A DNA stretch of 38,602 nt from Saprospiraceae bacterium (GCA_016715105.1 JADKBO010000042.1:1-38602); one strand, 5' to 3'. Shown: positions 1 through 7,351, counted from the first letter of the stretch. The notes: generated by a model not told the origin, from the letters alone. Numbers and translations are program-made.

Positions 1-1
1 T

Positions 2-565
2 TTGGGTGTTGTGCTGATGGACTTGATAGGGGCATGGTTGATCCATTATATCGAGCATCATGTAAAGTGGATGTGGCAATTTCATTTGATACACCATACA
101 GATCAACATATTGATACCACATCTGGTAATCGACATCATCCAGGAGAAAGTGTCTTCAGAATGGTTTTTACCATCATTGCTACACTCATCGTTGGAGCCA
201 GTATTTGGATCATATTTATTTACCAAACTTTGTCTGTCATCCTTACGCAATTCAATCATGCTAATGTAAATATGCCCAAATGGTTGGATGATGTATTAAT
301 ATTGGTATTTGTAACACCCAATATGCATCGATCTCACCACCACTATCGGTTGCCTTATTCAGATACCAATTATGGAAATATATTTAGCTTTTGGGATCGG
401 ATTTTTGGTACTTACCAATTGATCGACAACAAAAAAATAGTCTATGGGGTAGATACACATATGGATGTAAAAGAAACAACCAACATTTGGATGATGCTCA
501 AAATACCATTCCAAAGATACAGATCGACGCCTAGATACGAAAAGGAAGAAAGTTTGAAAAATTAG
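2..565 (+). CDS. Fatty acid hydroxylase / sterol desaturase family protein, 5'-truncated
   Basis: The gene enters from the left edge, so its true start lies outside the window; the first in-window TTG is not a real start. The visible 187 residues carry the histidine boxes of the membrane di-iron fatty acid hydroxylase (ERG3-like) superfamily: HYIEHH near residue 15, HLIHH near 28, RHHPGE near 44 and HRSHHHYR near 109, with a hydrophobic segment at about 55-80 between the second pair and the third. These enzymes use two irons held by about eight histidines to hydroxylate or desaturate lipid substrates in the membrane. The substrate (sterol, carotenoid or fatty acid) cannot be read from this fragment. 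It converges on the aspartyl protease gene with only 2 bp between stop codons. Confidence 0.8.
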   Translation: MGVVLMDLIGAWLIHYIEHHVKWMWQFHLIHHTDQHIDTTSGNRHHPGESVFRMVFTIIATLIVGASIWIIFIYQTLSVILTQFNHANVNMPKWLDDVLILVFVTPNMHRSHHHYRLPYSDTNYGNIFSFWDRIFGTYQLIDNKKIVYGVDTHMDVKETTNIWMMLKIPFQRYRSTPRYEKEESLKN

Positions 566-567
566 GA

Positions 568-1407
568 TTAGAAGTAGATTTTTCCACTTTTGATGTCTAC
601 AAGAATTTCATTGGAAGAAATCTTGTTTAAACTCAAGATGCCTACCACATTTTTGTTTAAGGTACTTGAAATTTCTGTAAAATCAAGCGTTTGAAAAGTG
701 ATATCTGGAAATGTCATATCCTTAATAGACAAAGATGACAGTATGAATTCTTTTGAAATCGCAGAACCAGCTGCGGTTAAAATTTCTTTTTCATTGCCTG
801 TATAAGTAACTCCACATAAATTTTTCACTACAGAGGCATCTAGGTAATTTGCAGTTGCTCCAGAATCGAGGATAAAATATACTTTTTTCCCATTGAGTTC
901 AGATTGCACGAGAGGAACAGGATGTCGAGTGCTGATGTCCCAAGTATGGCTATATTGCGCCCTCAATTCCTTTGGGCATTTATCTAAAATTTGAATCACT
1001 TTGGCTTGATAGTCAATCAAATAATACTTTGGTGAAAAAATAGATCCTGGCAAAATTCCCATGATGTCAAGTCCCAAGTAATTGTCAAGGTTCGCAAGAT
1101 CTAGGACAAATGCTTCTAAGTTTTGCTGGCTTATTTTGCCAATGGTTACTTCTTCGAGAATCCTTTCAGATGCATTAACGAAACCTGTAGGTGTTGAGAT
1201 TTTTGCACCCAGCTGAGCAGATTTTCTTTTATTTAATACGGTTTGATCTGCACCTGTATCAAAAATAAATTTTCCAGTAGTATTGTCTATGGTTGCTTCA
1301 ATAATGATCAGCCCTTTTACCATTTCAAATGGAACCACCCCAGCCGCATTCCCGCTGCTGACGGCAATGAAGAGTGTGAAAATCCATATGATTTGTTTCT
1401 TGAGCAT
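568..1407 (-). CDS. Secreted retropepsin-like aspartyl protease with two Asp motifs
   Basis: The protein has 279 residues from the start chosen here. A signal peptide (MLKKQIIWIFTLFIAVSSGNA) is followed by two aspartyl-protease half-domains in one chain: FIFDTGADQTVLN (Asp about 50) and YFILDSGATANYLD (Asp about 181). Single-chain proteins with two D-T/S-G motifs can form the active site intramolecularly, unlike the dimeric retroviral enzymes. The likely location is periplasm or cell surface and the substrate is unknown. An in-frame ATG at 1455 would add 16 residues ahead of the signal peptide. A TAACTTTG promoter element at 1444-1451 lies just downstream of that ATG, so 1407 is the better start. 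It is a monocistronic gene convergent with the hydroxylase. Confidence 0.75.
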   Translation of the reverse strand: MLKKQIIWIFTLFIAVSSGNAAGVVPFEMVKGLIIIEATIDNTTGKFIFDTGADQTVLNKRKSAQLGAKISTPTGFVNASERILEEVTIGKISQQNLEAFVLDLANLDNYLGLDIMGILPGSIFSPKYYLIDYQAKVIQILDKCPKELRAQYSHTWDISTRHPVPLVQSELNGKKVYFILDSGATANYLDASVVKNLCGVTYTGNEKEILTAAGSAISKEFILSSLSIKDMTFPDITFQTLDFTEISSTLNKNVVGILSLNKISSNEILVDIKSGKIYF

Positions 1408-1443
1408 ATGCAAATAACGAATAAATAAACCAAATAGTTTACA

Positions 1444-1451
1444 CAAAGTTA
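1444..1451 (-). promoter_or_regulatory. Bacteroidota -7 element (TAACTTTG) for the aspartyl protease gene
   Basis: On the minus strand TAACTTTG matches TAnnTTTG. Transcription would begin near 1437, giving a leader of about 30 nt to the ATG at 1407. No TTG is seen at the right distance upstream, so this is a one-box call. Confidence 0.4.
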
Positions 1452-1669
1452 ACATTAAATTAATATTGGCGTAGTGATTTGGTAATATTGGCCGAATCTT
1501 GTTGCAATTGAGTGCAAAAAGGTGTCTTTTGCTTTAAGAATGGACAAATAATAAAGGTGAGGATTCTCAAATGACGATTGAGTCATTTCAGGTAGAAGTT
1601 TTCATCAAGGTTGGAATGGTATAATCGAGGAGAAATTCCAAATAGTATACCAAACCAATTTAATAATTG

Positions 1670-1900
1670 TCAATGTACATTGCGAAACACGTCGTAAAAG
1701 GGTGCTTCCTTTTTAGGGGTTAAACCAGTGAGCCGAAAAGAAGTGGTTTTGGCGGTTTTGGCGAAGCTTCCAAAAATCATGACAAAATCCCAACTACGAA
1801 TGTAAGAAGCGATGAAGTGCACCTTCGTAAAAGTGCTGTTTCTTAGACTAGAATAGGAAGTAGGATTTATAACATAGTTGATGAGCCTATTTTTGCTCAA
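1670..1900 (-). other. Doubtful 76-codon open frame inside a 500-bp intergenic stretch
   Basis: The region from 1456 to 1954 between the protease and the MoxR gene holds no gene that I recognise. One 76-codon frame beginning MSKNRLINYVINPTSYSS and ending APFYDVFRNVH is open on the minus strand. It has no recognisable domain, no signal peptide and no promoter element of the local type. Its composition could be a decayed gene, part of a dispersed repeat or chance. A weak 6-bp inverted repeat (AAATGA/TCATTT, 1569-1588) is the only other structure seen. Confidence 0.2.
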
Positions 1901-1954
1901 TAACTGTAAGACTTTAAAATAGAAAAATAGTTACGAAAAAGCAAAAATGAAAGT

Positions 1955-2923
1955 TTACATCAATTTCGCCAGAATATCTTCCAGAGAAACATTTTCAGCT
2001 TCAGCTTTGTAGTTTCTTACCACTCTATGTCTCAATACTAAATTGGCGATGGCTTTGACATCCTCAATATCCGGAGAATATTTTCCACTGATTGCAGCAT
2101 GACATTTAGCACCCAATACTAAATATTGAGAAGCTCTTGGCCCAGCTCCCCATGAGATGTAATTATTCACATCAGTGGTTGCAAGTGCAGTCTTAGGTCG
2201 TGTTTTGGAAGCAAGCGAAACTGCATATTCCAACACATTGTCAGCGATTGGTATGTTCCTGATTAACTCTTGGAAATAAAGGATTTGATCTCCGTTCAGG
2301 ATATTTTGTAAGTGTACTTTTTTACCCGAGGTAGTGTTTTTCACAACGTCAACTTCTTCTCTATAAGATGGATAATCCAAAGTAATGTTGAACATAAAAC
2401 GGTCCAATTGGGCTTCCGGTAAAGGATAAGTACCTTCCTGTTCAATTGGGTTTTGGGTCGCAAGTACAAAGAATGGCTTTGCCAATACATGTCTTACCCC
2501 ACTCACCGTTACTGATCTTTCTTGCATGGCTTCCAAAAGAGCAGCTTGCGTTTTTGGAGGAGTACGGTTGATCTCATCAGCAAGTACAATATTGGAAAAT
2601 AATGGACCTTTGTTGAATTTGAAATTTTTGTTTTCGTCCAAAATCTCAGAACCAGTTATATCTGATGGCATCAAATCCGGAGTAAATTGTATACGTTTGA
2701 ACTCTAGGTCCAAAACCTCTGAAATTGTACTGACCAACAAAGTCTTTGCCAATCCTGGAACACCCACTAAAAGGCTGTGACCATTACTGAAAAGACTGAT
2801 GATGACCGCACGGACAACGTCATCTTGTCCAACAATCACTTTTCCAATTTCATTTTTTAAGGCAGTATATGCCTTTGCCAATCCATCTACTGCTTCTACT
2901 TGATTACCGAAGTTCGTCTCCAT
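1955..2923 (-). CDS. MoxR family AAA+ ATPase
   Basis: At 322 residues it has the normal length for the family. The P-loop is GVPGLAKT (54-61), Walker B is NIVLADEINR (111-120), sensor 1 is LATQNP (154-159), the arginine finger region is PEAQLDRF (169-176) and sensor 2 is GPRAS (261-265). MoxR proteins are chaperone-like AAA+ ATPases that assemble or activate client complexes, usually with von Willebrand factor A proteins encoded beside them. Here no DUF58 or vWA gene follows: about 550 bp of apparently empty DNA comes next, then the aspartyl protease. The gene therefore looks like an orphan or the end of a split operon. The ATG at 2923 is supported by a two-box promoter at 2962-2991. It diverges from the Rieske oxygenase gene. 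Confidence 0.93.
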   Translation of the reverse strand: METNFGNQVEAVDGLAKAYTALKNEIGKVIVGQDDVVRAVIISLFSNGHSLLVGVPGLAKTLLVSTISEVLDLEFKRIQFTPDLMPSDITGSEILDENKNFKFNKGPLFSNIVLADEINRTPPKTQAALLEAMQERSVTVSGVRHVLAKPFFVLATQNPIEQEGTYPLPEAQLDRFMFNITLDYPSYREEVDVVKNTTSGKKVHLQNILNGDQILYFQELIRNIPIADNVLEYAVSLASKTRPKTALATTDVNNYISWGAGPRASQYLVLGAKCHAAISGKYSPDIEDVKAIANLVLRHRVVRNYKAEAENVSLEDILAKLM

Positions 2924-2961
2924 TAATTATTTTTATTATACTAATGCCTCATTAAGGTGAG

Positions 2962-2991
2962 CAAAAATAAGATTTACTGTCGGATTACCAA
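2962..2991 (-). promoter_or_regulatory. Two-box Bacteroidota promoter for the MoxR gene
   Basis: Read on the minus strand: TTG (2991-2989), 19 nt, then TATTTTTG (2969-2962), an exact fit to TTG-N19-TAnnTTTG. Transcription would start near 2955, about 30 nt before the ATG at 2923. Confidence 0.7.
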
Positions 2992-3216
2992 TTTTTTTTG
3001 AAAACGCTTCATTGATTCCGATGAAAGTTGAGCTCACCAATTCTTACAACAATCTTACGACATTAAAGAATGGTTTTGTATCTGAAATTAAAGTATTAAG
3101 AAATATGTAACAAGATTTATGTCACCTTTCCAAAATTTAAGGCGCAATTGACGAGAGAAGTAGGAAAAAATCCTATAATTGTTGACCTTTAAAGCGGAAA
3201 AATAAAGAATGGGTTT

Positions 3217-4299
3217 ATGAAAAGTATTGATTCAAACATAAAGAAAGCAAGCACCATTCCCTCATCATTTTATACAGAAAGCTCATTTTTTGAATCATCA
3301 AAAGGAGATATTTTTGATAAAACGTGGCATTGGGTTGGTAAAAAGAAGGAAATATTACCTCAAGGCGTGAATAGCTATCCATTCTTTTTATATGATAAAT
3401 TCTTGGCAGAACCATTGGTTTTGATAGAAGAAAACGAGGATTTGCGATGTTTATCCAATGTGTGCACCCATAGAGCTTTTTTATTGTGTCACCATCCTGC
3501 TCAACTTAGGAACATTACCTGTGCATACCATGGGCGTCGATTTGGTTTGGACGGGCAAATGCAACACATGCCTGAATTTAAGGAAGCAGAAGACTTTCCT
3601 AGGCCCTGTGACCACCTGACTTCTCTGCCAGTAAAGGTTTGGAAAGATTTTATTTTTACAGCCATCCGGCCTGATTTTGACTTTGAGATAATTGCCAATA
3701 AACTGAATGAAAGAATAGGTTTTTTGGATATGGCGAATTATCGATATGCTCCAGAATCAGATAAAATCTATCATGTCAATGCTCATTGGGCACTTTATGT
3801 CGATAATTTTTTGGAGGGATTCCATATTCCTTTTGTGCATGATACCTTAGCTGGAATGATAGATTATGGTTCTTATGTCACAGAATGTTATGATTTTTTG
3901 AATTTACAAATTGGCTTTTCCAAAGGAGATACACCTTATTTTGACTTACCTGAAGGTCACATGGATTATGGAAAAAAGGTTACTGCATATTACTATTGGA
4001 TCTTTCCAAATTTGATGTTGAATGTTTATCCTTGGGGTATGCAAGTCAATGTTGTGGTGCCAATCTCATCTCAAAGCACAAAAGTTTACTTTTATCATTA
4101 CATCGCTGATGAAGATCTTTGGAAAAGTATGGAAGGTGAACATGTGGCCGAGAAAACCCAAAGAGAAGATGAATGGGTGGTTGAGGGAGTACAAAAAGGA
4201 TTGAAATCCAGATTTTATGATACTGGGCGGTTTTCTCCTGCTCGTGAGCAAGGGGTGCATCATTTTCATTCTTTGATTGCTCAATTTATGGGAGGATAA
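3217..4299 (+). CDS. Rieske [2Fe-2S] non-haem iron oxygenase, alpha subunit type
   Basis: The protein has 360 residues. The Rieske cluster ligands are visible as C83-x-H85 (NVCTHRAF) and C102-x2-H105 (TCAYHGRRFG). The mononuclear iron site is visible as N197, H203 and H208 (DNFLEGFHIPFVH), with D318 (QREDEWVVEGVQKGLKS) as the probable third, carboxylate ligand. The C-terminal GRFSPAREQGVHHFH resembles single-component Rieske oxygenases related to choline monooxygenase and phenylpropionate dioxygenase large subunits. The reaction is expected to be O2-dependent hydroxylation or demethylation of a small molecule using electrons from a reductase. No reductase, ferredoxin or small subunit is encoded next to it, so partner and substrate are unknown. 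It is followed by word-like repeats and converges on the DinB gene. Confidence 0.88.
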   Translation: MKSIDSNIKKASTIPSSFYTESSFFESSKGDIFDKTWHWVGKKKEILPQGVNSYPFFLYDKFLAEPLVLIEENEDLRCLSNVCTHRAFLLCHHPAQLRNITCAYHGRRFGLDGQMQHMPEFKEAEDFPRPCDHLTSLPVKVWKDFIFTAIRPDFDFEIIANKLNERIGFLDMANYRYAPESDKIYHVNAHWALYVDNFLEGFHIPFVHDTLAGMIDYGSYVTECYDFLNLQIGFSKGDTPYFDLPEGHMDYGKKVTAYYYWIFPNLMLNVYPWGMQVNVVVPISSQSTKVYFYHYIADEDLWKSMEGEHVAEKTQREDEWVVEGVQKGLKSRFYDTGRFSPAREQGVHHFHSLIAQFMGG

Positions 4300-4301
4300 C
4301 T

Positions 4302-4490
4302 GCAAAACTGCAAAACTGCTGAATTGCTGAACTGCTGAATTGCAAAATTGCTGAATTGCTGAACTGCTGAATTGCTGAATGAAAAGAGTCCAAAGTTGAA
4401 GTCGGGTGAAATTGGAGCCTGTTGAAGTTCAAGTGGAAAGTTCATAATATTGGGCCTCATGACAACTGACCGCTGAAAGCTGATAGCTGA
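4302..4490. repeat. Low-complexity repeats of the CTGAACTGCTGAATTGC family
   Basis: Between the convergent Rieske and DinB genes, units such as AACTGCTGAATTGC and AAACTGC are repeated irregularly from 4302 to 4380. They are followed by GAAAGTTCATAA (4437-4448) and GCTGAAAGCTGATAGCTGACC (about 4472-4492). The first family recurs many times at 11.3-12.2 kb and the second at 7.2, 11.6-12.2 and 20.5 kb. The reverse strand is open over this stretch only because the repeat lacks stops. Confidence 0.8.
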
Positions 4491-4494
4491 CCAC

Positions 4495-4938
4495 TTATCT
4501 ATCCAATAATCTGCGATGATAATTGATCTGACCCAAATGGTAACCAAGGTGTGTAGCAAGATGGGTGAGGATATATTCGGTACTGTCTTGCTCATCGAAA
4601 ATCAAAATAGGGAATTTTTGTTGAAGTTGATCAGAGGTTATGTTATCTAGGGCCTCATCCACAACCCGAATAGTATTTTCTACCATGGATAATAATGCTG
4701 TTCTGGGTACTCCTTTTGCAGAAAATTCATAAGGTCTGTCCCTGATGTATCCTGTATTTGCAAAGGGCGCACCAATGTAAGTGTTGAGATTGCCCACCAA
4801 ATGAAGGCATAAATTGCCAGCAGAATTTGAAATGTGGTGATCGATCAACCAAATATTTTCTTCATTTTGGTACAACGAAATTTCCTCTTTTAGTTTATGG
4901 AGATCTCGTGAAAACAGTCTTTGAAGTGTGACATTCAT
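4495..4938 (-). CDS. DinB-like (DUF1572-type) four-helix protein
   Basis: The protein has 147 residues from ATG 4938 (MNVTLQRLFSRDLHKL). An earlier in-frame ATG at 4983 adds 15 atypical residues. The sequence has the DinB/YfiT four-helix-bundle pattern: an N-terminal helix, a histidine region DHHISNSAGNLCLHLVGNL, RDRPYEF in the middle, and a C-terminal HLATHLGYHLGQINYHRRLL whose histidines complete the usual metal site. DinB relatives are putative metal-dependent thiol transferases or enzymes acting with low-molecular-weight thiols; the precise reaction is unknown. It is divergent from the ArsR gene across a 122-bp region carrying two ArsR-type operators, so it might share regulation, although no good promoter was found on its own strand. 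Confidence 0.75.
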   Translation of the reverse strand: MNVTLQRLFSRDLHKLKEEISLYQNEENIWLIDHHISNSAGNLCLHLVGNLNTYIGAPFANTGYIRDRPYEFSAKGVPRTALLSMVENTIRVVDEALDNITSDQLQQKFPILIFDEQDSTEYILTHLATHLGYHLGQINYHRRLLDR

Positions 4939-5008
4939 TTTGATGTTTTTTGCTTTGAAGTACAAGGTAGGGGCAGCACACATTTATTTCATTTTTTTCC
5001 ACAAAAAA

Positions 5009-5040
5009 TTTGCGCAAGTATGTACTTGCATATATATTTG
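5009..5040 (+). promoter_or_regulatory. Perfect Bacteroidota promoter of the arsR-like gene
   Basis: TTTG (5009-5012), 20 nt, TATATTTG (5033-5040): both boxes match the phylum consensus. Transcription would start near 5047, leaving a leader of about 14 nt before ATG 5061. Operator 1 fills the spacer and operator 2 covers the end of the -7 box and the start site. Confidence 0.75.
5014..5029. promoter_or_regulatory. ArsR operator 1 (GCAAG-N6-CTTGC)
   Basis: GCAAGTATGTACTTGC is a 16-bp inverted repeat, with 7-bp arms GCAAGTA/TACTTGC around TG. It sits exactly between the two promoter boxes. It is one of two matching copies whose centres are 26 bp apart, just upstream of a winged-helix repressor gene, as expected for autoregulation. 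Confidence 0.65.
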
Positions 5041-5055
5041 CAAGCAAATACTTGC
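5040..5055. promoter_or_regulatory. ArsR operator 2 (GCAAG-N6-CTTGC)
   Basis: GCAAGCAAATACTTGC repeats the GCAAG-N6-CTTGC pattern of operator 1 with a different centre. It overlaps the predicted transcription start and ends 5 bp before the ATG of the repressor gene. Confidence 0.65.
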
Positions 5056-5060
5056 GTATT

Positions 5061-5381
5061 ATGGAAGCTAGAAGGGATGTATTTCAGGCAATTGCTGATC
5101 CGACAAGGAGAGAAATAATTGGAATGTTGTCTAAAAAGTCTCTCAATGTCAACACCATTGCAGATAATTTTGACATGACCAGACAAGCAATTTCTTTGCA
5201 TTTGAAAATATTGAGTGAATGTGGGTTGATAGTTATTTCACAAAATGGCAGAGAAAGGGTTTGCAATGCAGAATTTGAGAAACTAAATGAGGTTTCGGTT
5301 TGGGTTGCACAATACAAGCAATTTTGGGAATCGAAGCTCGATGCTTTGGAGGTTTATTTAGAGGAAATTCAAAAAAAATAA
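5061..5381 (+). CDS. ArsR family winged-helix repressor
   Basis: The protein has 106 residues. MEARRDVFQAIADPTRREII is the standard ArsR N-terminus, and the recognition-helix region is DMTRQAISLHLKILSECGLI. There is no CxC metal-sensing motif, so it belongs to the non-metal ArsR group often paired with AHSA1/SRPBCC proteins (SdpR-like). ATG 5061 is preferred over the in-frame TTG at 5010 because it matches the family N-terminus and lies just downstream of a full promoter. Two GCAAG-N6-CTTGC operators overlap that promoter and argue for negative autoregulation. The next gene starts 4 nt after the stop, so the repressor and the AHSA1 protein form an operon. Confidence 0.92.
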   Translation: MEARRDVFQAIADPTRREIIGMLSKKSLNVNTIADNFDMTRQAISLHLKILSECGLIVISQNGRERVCNAEFEKLNEVSVWVAQYKQFWESKLDALEVYLEEIQKK

Positions 5382-5385
5382 TAGA

Positions 5386-6300
5386 ATGGAAATGAACGAC
5401 ACAACAGACCGTGAACTGAAACTTTCTCGTTGGCTTCATGCGCCGATAGAATTGGTATGGCAAGTATGGACAGACCCAGACCATATCAAAAATTGGTGGG
5501 GCCCAGATGGCTTTAGCAACACCATTCATGAAATGAATGTGCAGGAAGGAGGTGAATGGAATTTGACCATGCACGGTCCTGATGGGACTGATTTCAAGAA
5601 TAAAAGTGTTTTCGTCGAAGTCGTTTTACATCAAAAGATCGTTTATGAACACCTATCTAACCCAAAATTTAGATCAACCATAACTTTCGACCCAAAAGGA
5701 GATCTTACCCACATAGAATGGCATATGTTGTTTGAATCTAAAGAGCAATTTGAAAATGTAGTCAAGACCTTTAAGGCTGATCAAGGTTTGGCTCAAAATA
5801 TTGAAAAACTCAATAGATACTTGGAAGCTCAAACTACTTTTAGCACAAAATTAAATATAAATAATATGGAAACGATCATTGTTCAAAAAACATACAATGC
5901 TCCAATCTCATTGGTCTGGAATGCCATTACCAATAAAGATGCAATGCGAAAATGGTATTTTGACTTTGCTGAAGATTGGAAACTGGAAGTTGGGCAAGTG
6001 TTTGAGTGGAGTGCAGGTGATCTTGATGATAAGCAATGGCTACATCGTGGAAAAATGTTGGAAATTATTGATGGACAAAAACTCGTTTATTCTTGGGAGT
6101 ATCCTGGTTACGTTGGTTATTCCATTGTTTCCTGGGAGCTAGAGGCGTTGGAGGAAGATCGCACGAAACTGACTCTGACCCATGTATTTACTATACCTTT
6201 TGATCACAATCAGCCCGCCCTTAAACGCGAAAATTTTGTGGGTGGTTGGGATCACATCGTTAATATCTCACTTGCAGAATTTTTGGAAACAAAAAATTAG
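5386..6300 (+). CDS. Tandem AHSA1/SRPBCC-domain protein (double length)
   Basis: At 304 residues it is about twice the usual AHSA1-like length. Domain 1 (about 10-147) begins LKLSRWLHAPIELVWQVWTD and has NWWGPDGF. Domain 2 (about 161-302) begins METIIVQKTYNAPISLVWNA and has RKWYFDF. Both are START/Bet v1-like folds that bind hydrophobic ligands or partner proteins. Partnered ArsR regulators and AHSA1 proteins are common, but the ligand is usually unknown. The join (5838-5868) reads like a gene start: an AT-rich stretch followed by ATG 5866, so the protein looks like two tandem genes fused by loss of a stop codon. It is co-transcribed with arsR. The glycosylase gene follows 47 bp later and may be read through. 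Confidence 0.85.
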   Translation: MEMNDTTDRELKLSRWLHAPIELVWQVWTDPDHIKNWWGPDGFSNTIHEMNVQEGGEWNLTMHGPDGTDFKNKSVFVEVVLHQKIVYEHLSNPKFRSTITFDPKGDLTHIEWHMLFESKEQFENVVKTFKADQGLAQNIEKLNRYLEAQTTFSTKLNINNMETIIVQKTYNAPISLVWNAITNKDAMRKWYFDFAEDWKLEVGQVFEWSAGDLDDKQWLHRGKMLEIIDGQKLVYSWEYPGYVGYSIVSWELEALEEDRTKLTLTHVFTIPFDHNQPALKRENFVGGWDHIVNISLAEFLETKN

Positions 6301-6347
6301 AACAAAAATTGTGGCAGTGATTATCATTGTCTAAAATTTAAAAATTG

Positions 6348-6977
6348 ATGTTGCTACTGAAAGATTTCTTCATGCAAGATGCAATGTCTCTTGCTCCTCA
6401 ACTTCTAGGAAAGATCATTATGGTAAATCATGGTAATGAAATGATAATATCTGGACAAATCACGGAAACTGAAGCTTATTGTGGACTGGAGGACTTAGGT
6501 AATCACGCAAAGGATGGGCGTAGAACCCCTAAAAATGAATCTATGTATCTGGAAGGTGGTCATGCCTATGTTTACAAATGTTATGGCGTACATGACATGT
6601 TTAATATAGTGAGTGGGCCAGCTGAAGTTGGAGAAGCAGTTTTAATAAGAGCCGTTGCTCCCATTGAAAACATAGAACAAATGCAATTAAACAGGAATTG
6701 TATTTATGACGACTATCGGTTGACTGGTGGTCCTGGCAAGGTTTGTGAAGCATTGGGTATCACCAAAAATCATGATAAGATGCCTTTGTATGCTGACCAG
6801 AGCTCAATTCAAATTTATGACACAGGCACCATCATTGAAAATTTTGTATCTGGTCCCAGAGTTGGCATGTCAAGACACGTTGGAGATTGTTCCAATTGGC
6901 CCCGAAGATTTTATATCGCTAAGAATAAATACGTGAGCAAACCTTTGAATGTTTGGTATGATTGGGAAGGCAATTAG
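6348..6977 (+). CDS. DNA-3-methyladenine glycosylase, AAG/MPG type
   Basis: The protein has 209 residues. Hallmarks of the AAG/MPG family are present: ITETEAY (39-44, with E42 the expected catalytic glutamate that activates water), GNHAKDGRRTPKNESMY, GGHAYVYKCYGVH, EAVLIRAVAP, GGPGKVCEALGI and VSGPRVGMSR. The enzyme removes alkylated purines such as 3-methyladenine and hypoxanthine from DNA as the first step of base excision repair. ATG 6348 is chosen over the TTG immediately before it. It lies 47 bp downstream of the AHSA1 gene on the same strand with no separate promoter element seen. Confidence 0.93.
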   Translation: MLLLKDFFMQDAMSLAPQLLGKIIMVNHGNEMIISGQITETEAYCGLEDLGNHAKDGRRTPKNESMYLEGGHAYVYKCYGVHDMFNIVSGPAEVGEAVLIRAVAPIENIEQMQLNRNCIYDDYRLTGGPGKVCEALGITKNHDKMPLYADQSSIQIYDTGTIIENFVSGPRVGMSRHVGDCSNWPRRFYIAKNKYVSKPLNVWYDWEGN

Positions 6978-7200
6978 CAATATGGCAATGGTCTGCGACC
7001 GCAATTTGGCAATAAGCAATAGGCAATATGGCAATGGTCTGCGACCGCAATAAGGCAATCCCTTGCAGTAAGCAGGGACACGTGGGCAATATGGGAATAT
7101 AGCAATGGTTTGTGACCGCAATAAGGCAATCCCTTGCAATAAGCAGGGACACTTAGGCAATGGATAAGAGATGTTTATTTGTTTATGCCTGATAAACGAT
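6978..7200. repeat. Repeats of the GCAATGGTCTGCGACCGCAA family
   Basis: The convergent gap 6978-7353 contains three partial copies of a unit of roughly 65 bp: GGCAATATGG, then GCAATGGTCTGCGACCGCAA (GGT/ACC mini-stem), then AGGCAATCCCTTGCA and TAAGCAGGGACAC (CCC/GGG arms). The last two copies are the fullest (about 7027-7086 and 7086-7153). A 19-bp segment at 7170-7188 recurs inverted at 12251-12269. The frames open here are repeat artefacts. Confidence 0.75.
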
Positions 7201-7302
7201 TAAACAAATAAACAGTTAAACCCAACTTGGAACATAAAAAACTTTATGAACTCTTTCAGCAACTCCTTTGTATGCCAAATACGCAATAATCAGTCATTAA
7301 AA

Positions 7303-7351
7303 ATTAACCATTAACCATTAACCATTAACCATTAACCATTAACCATTAACC
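7303..7351. repeat. Seven perfect tandem copies of ATTAACC
   Basis: A 49-bp run of the 7-mer ATTAACC ends 2 bp before the last base of the rRNA pseudouridine synthase gene (stop on the minus strand at 7354). Being outside the reading frame, it cannot phase-vary that protein, but its copy number is likely to be unstable. Confidence 0.9.

Noticed and set aside
3215..3415. Minus-strand frame opposite the Rieske gene start
   Set aside because: It is antisense to a gene with full metal-ligand motifs and has no homology features of its own.
4281..4595. 104-codon minus-strand frame with FSNSAVQQFSNFAIQQFSN
   Set aside because: It is a translation of the CTGAATTGC word repeat and runs into the DinB gene; no gene-like features.
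5010..5061. TTG start at 5010 for the ArsR gene
   Set aside because: It would lie upstream of the predicted transcription start and encode the operators; ATG 5061 matches the family N-terminus.
6870..7160. 96- and 77-codon minus-strand frames rich in LLIA/CPCLLQG
   Set aside because: They are translations of the GCAATGGTCTGCGACC repeats between convergent genes.
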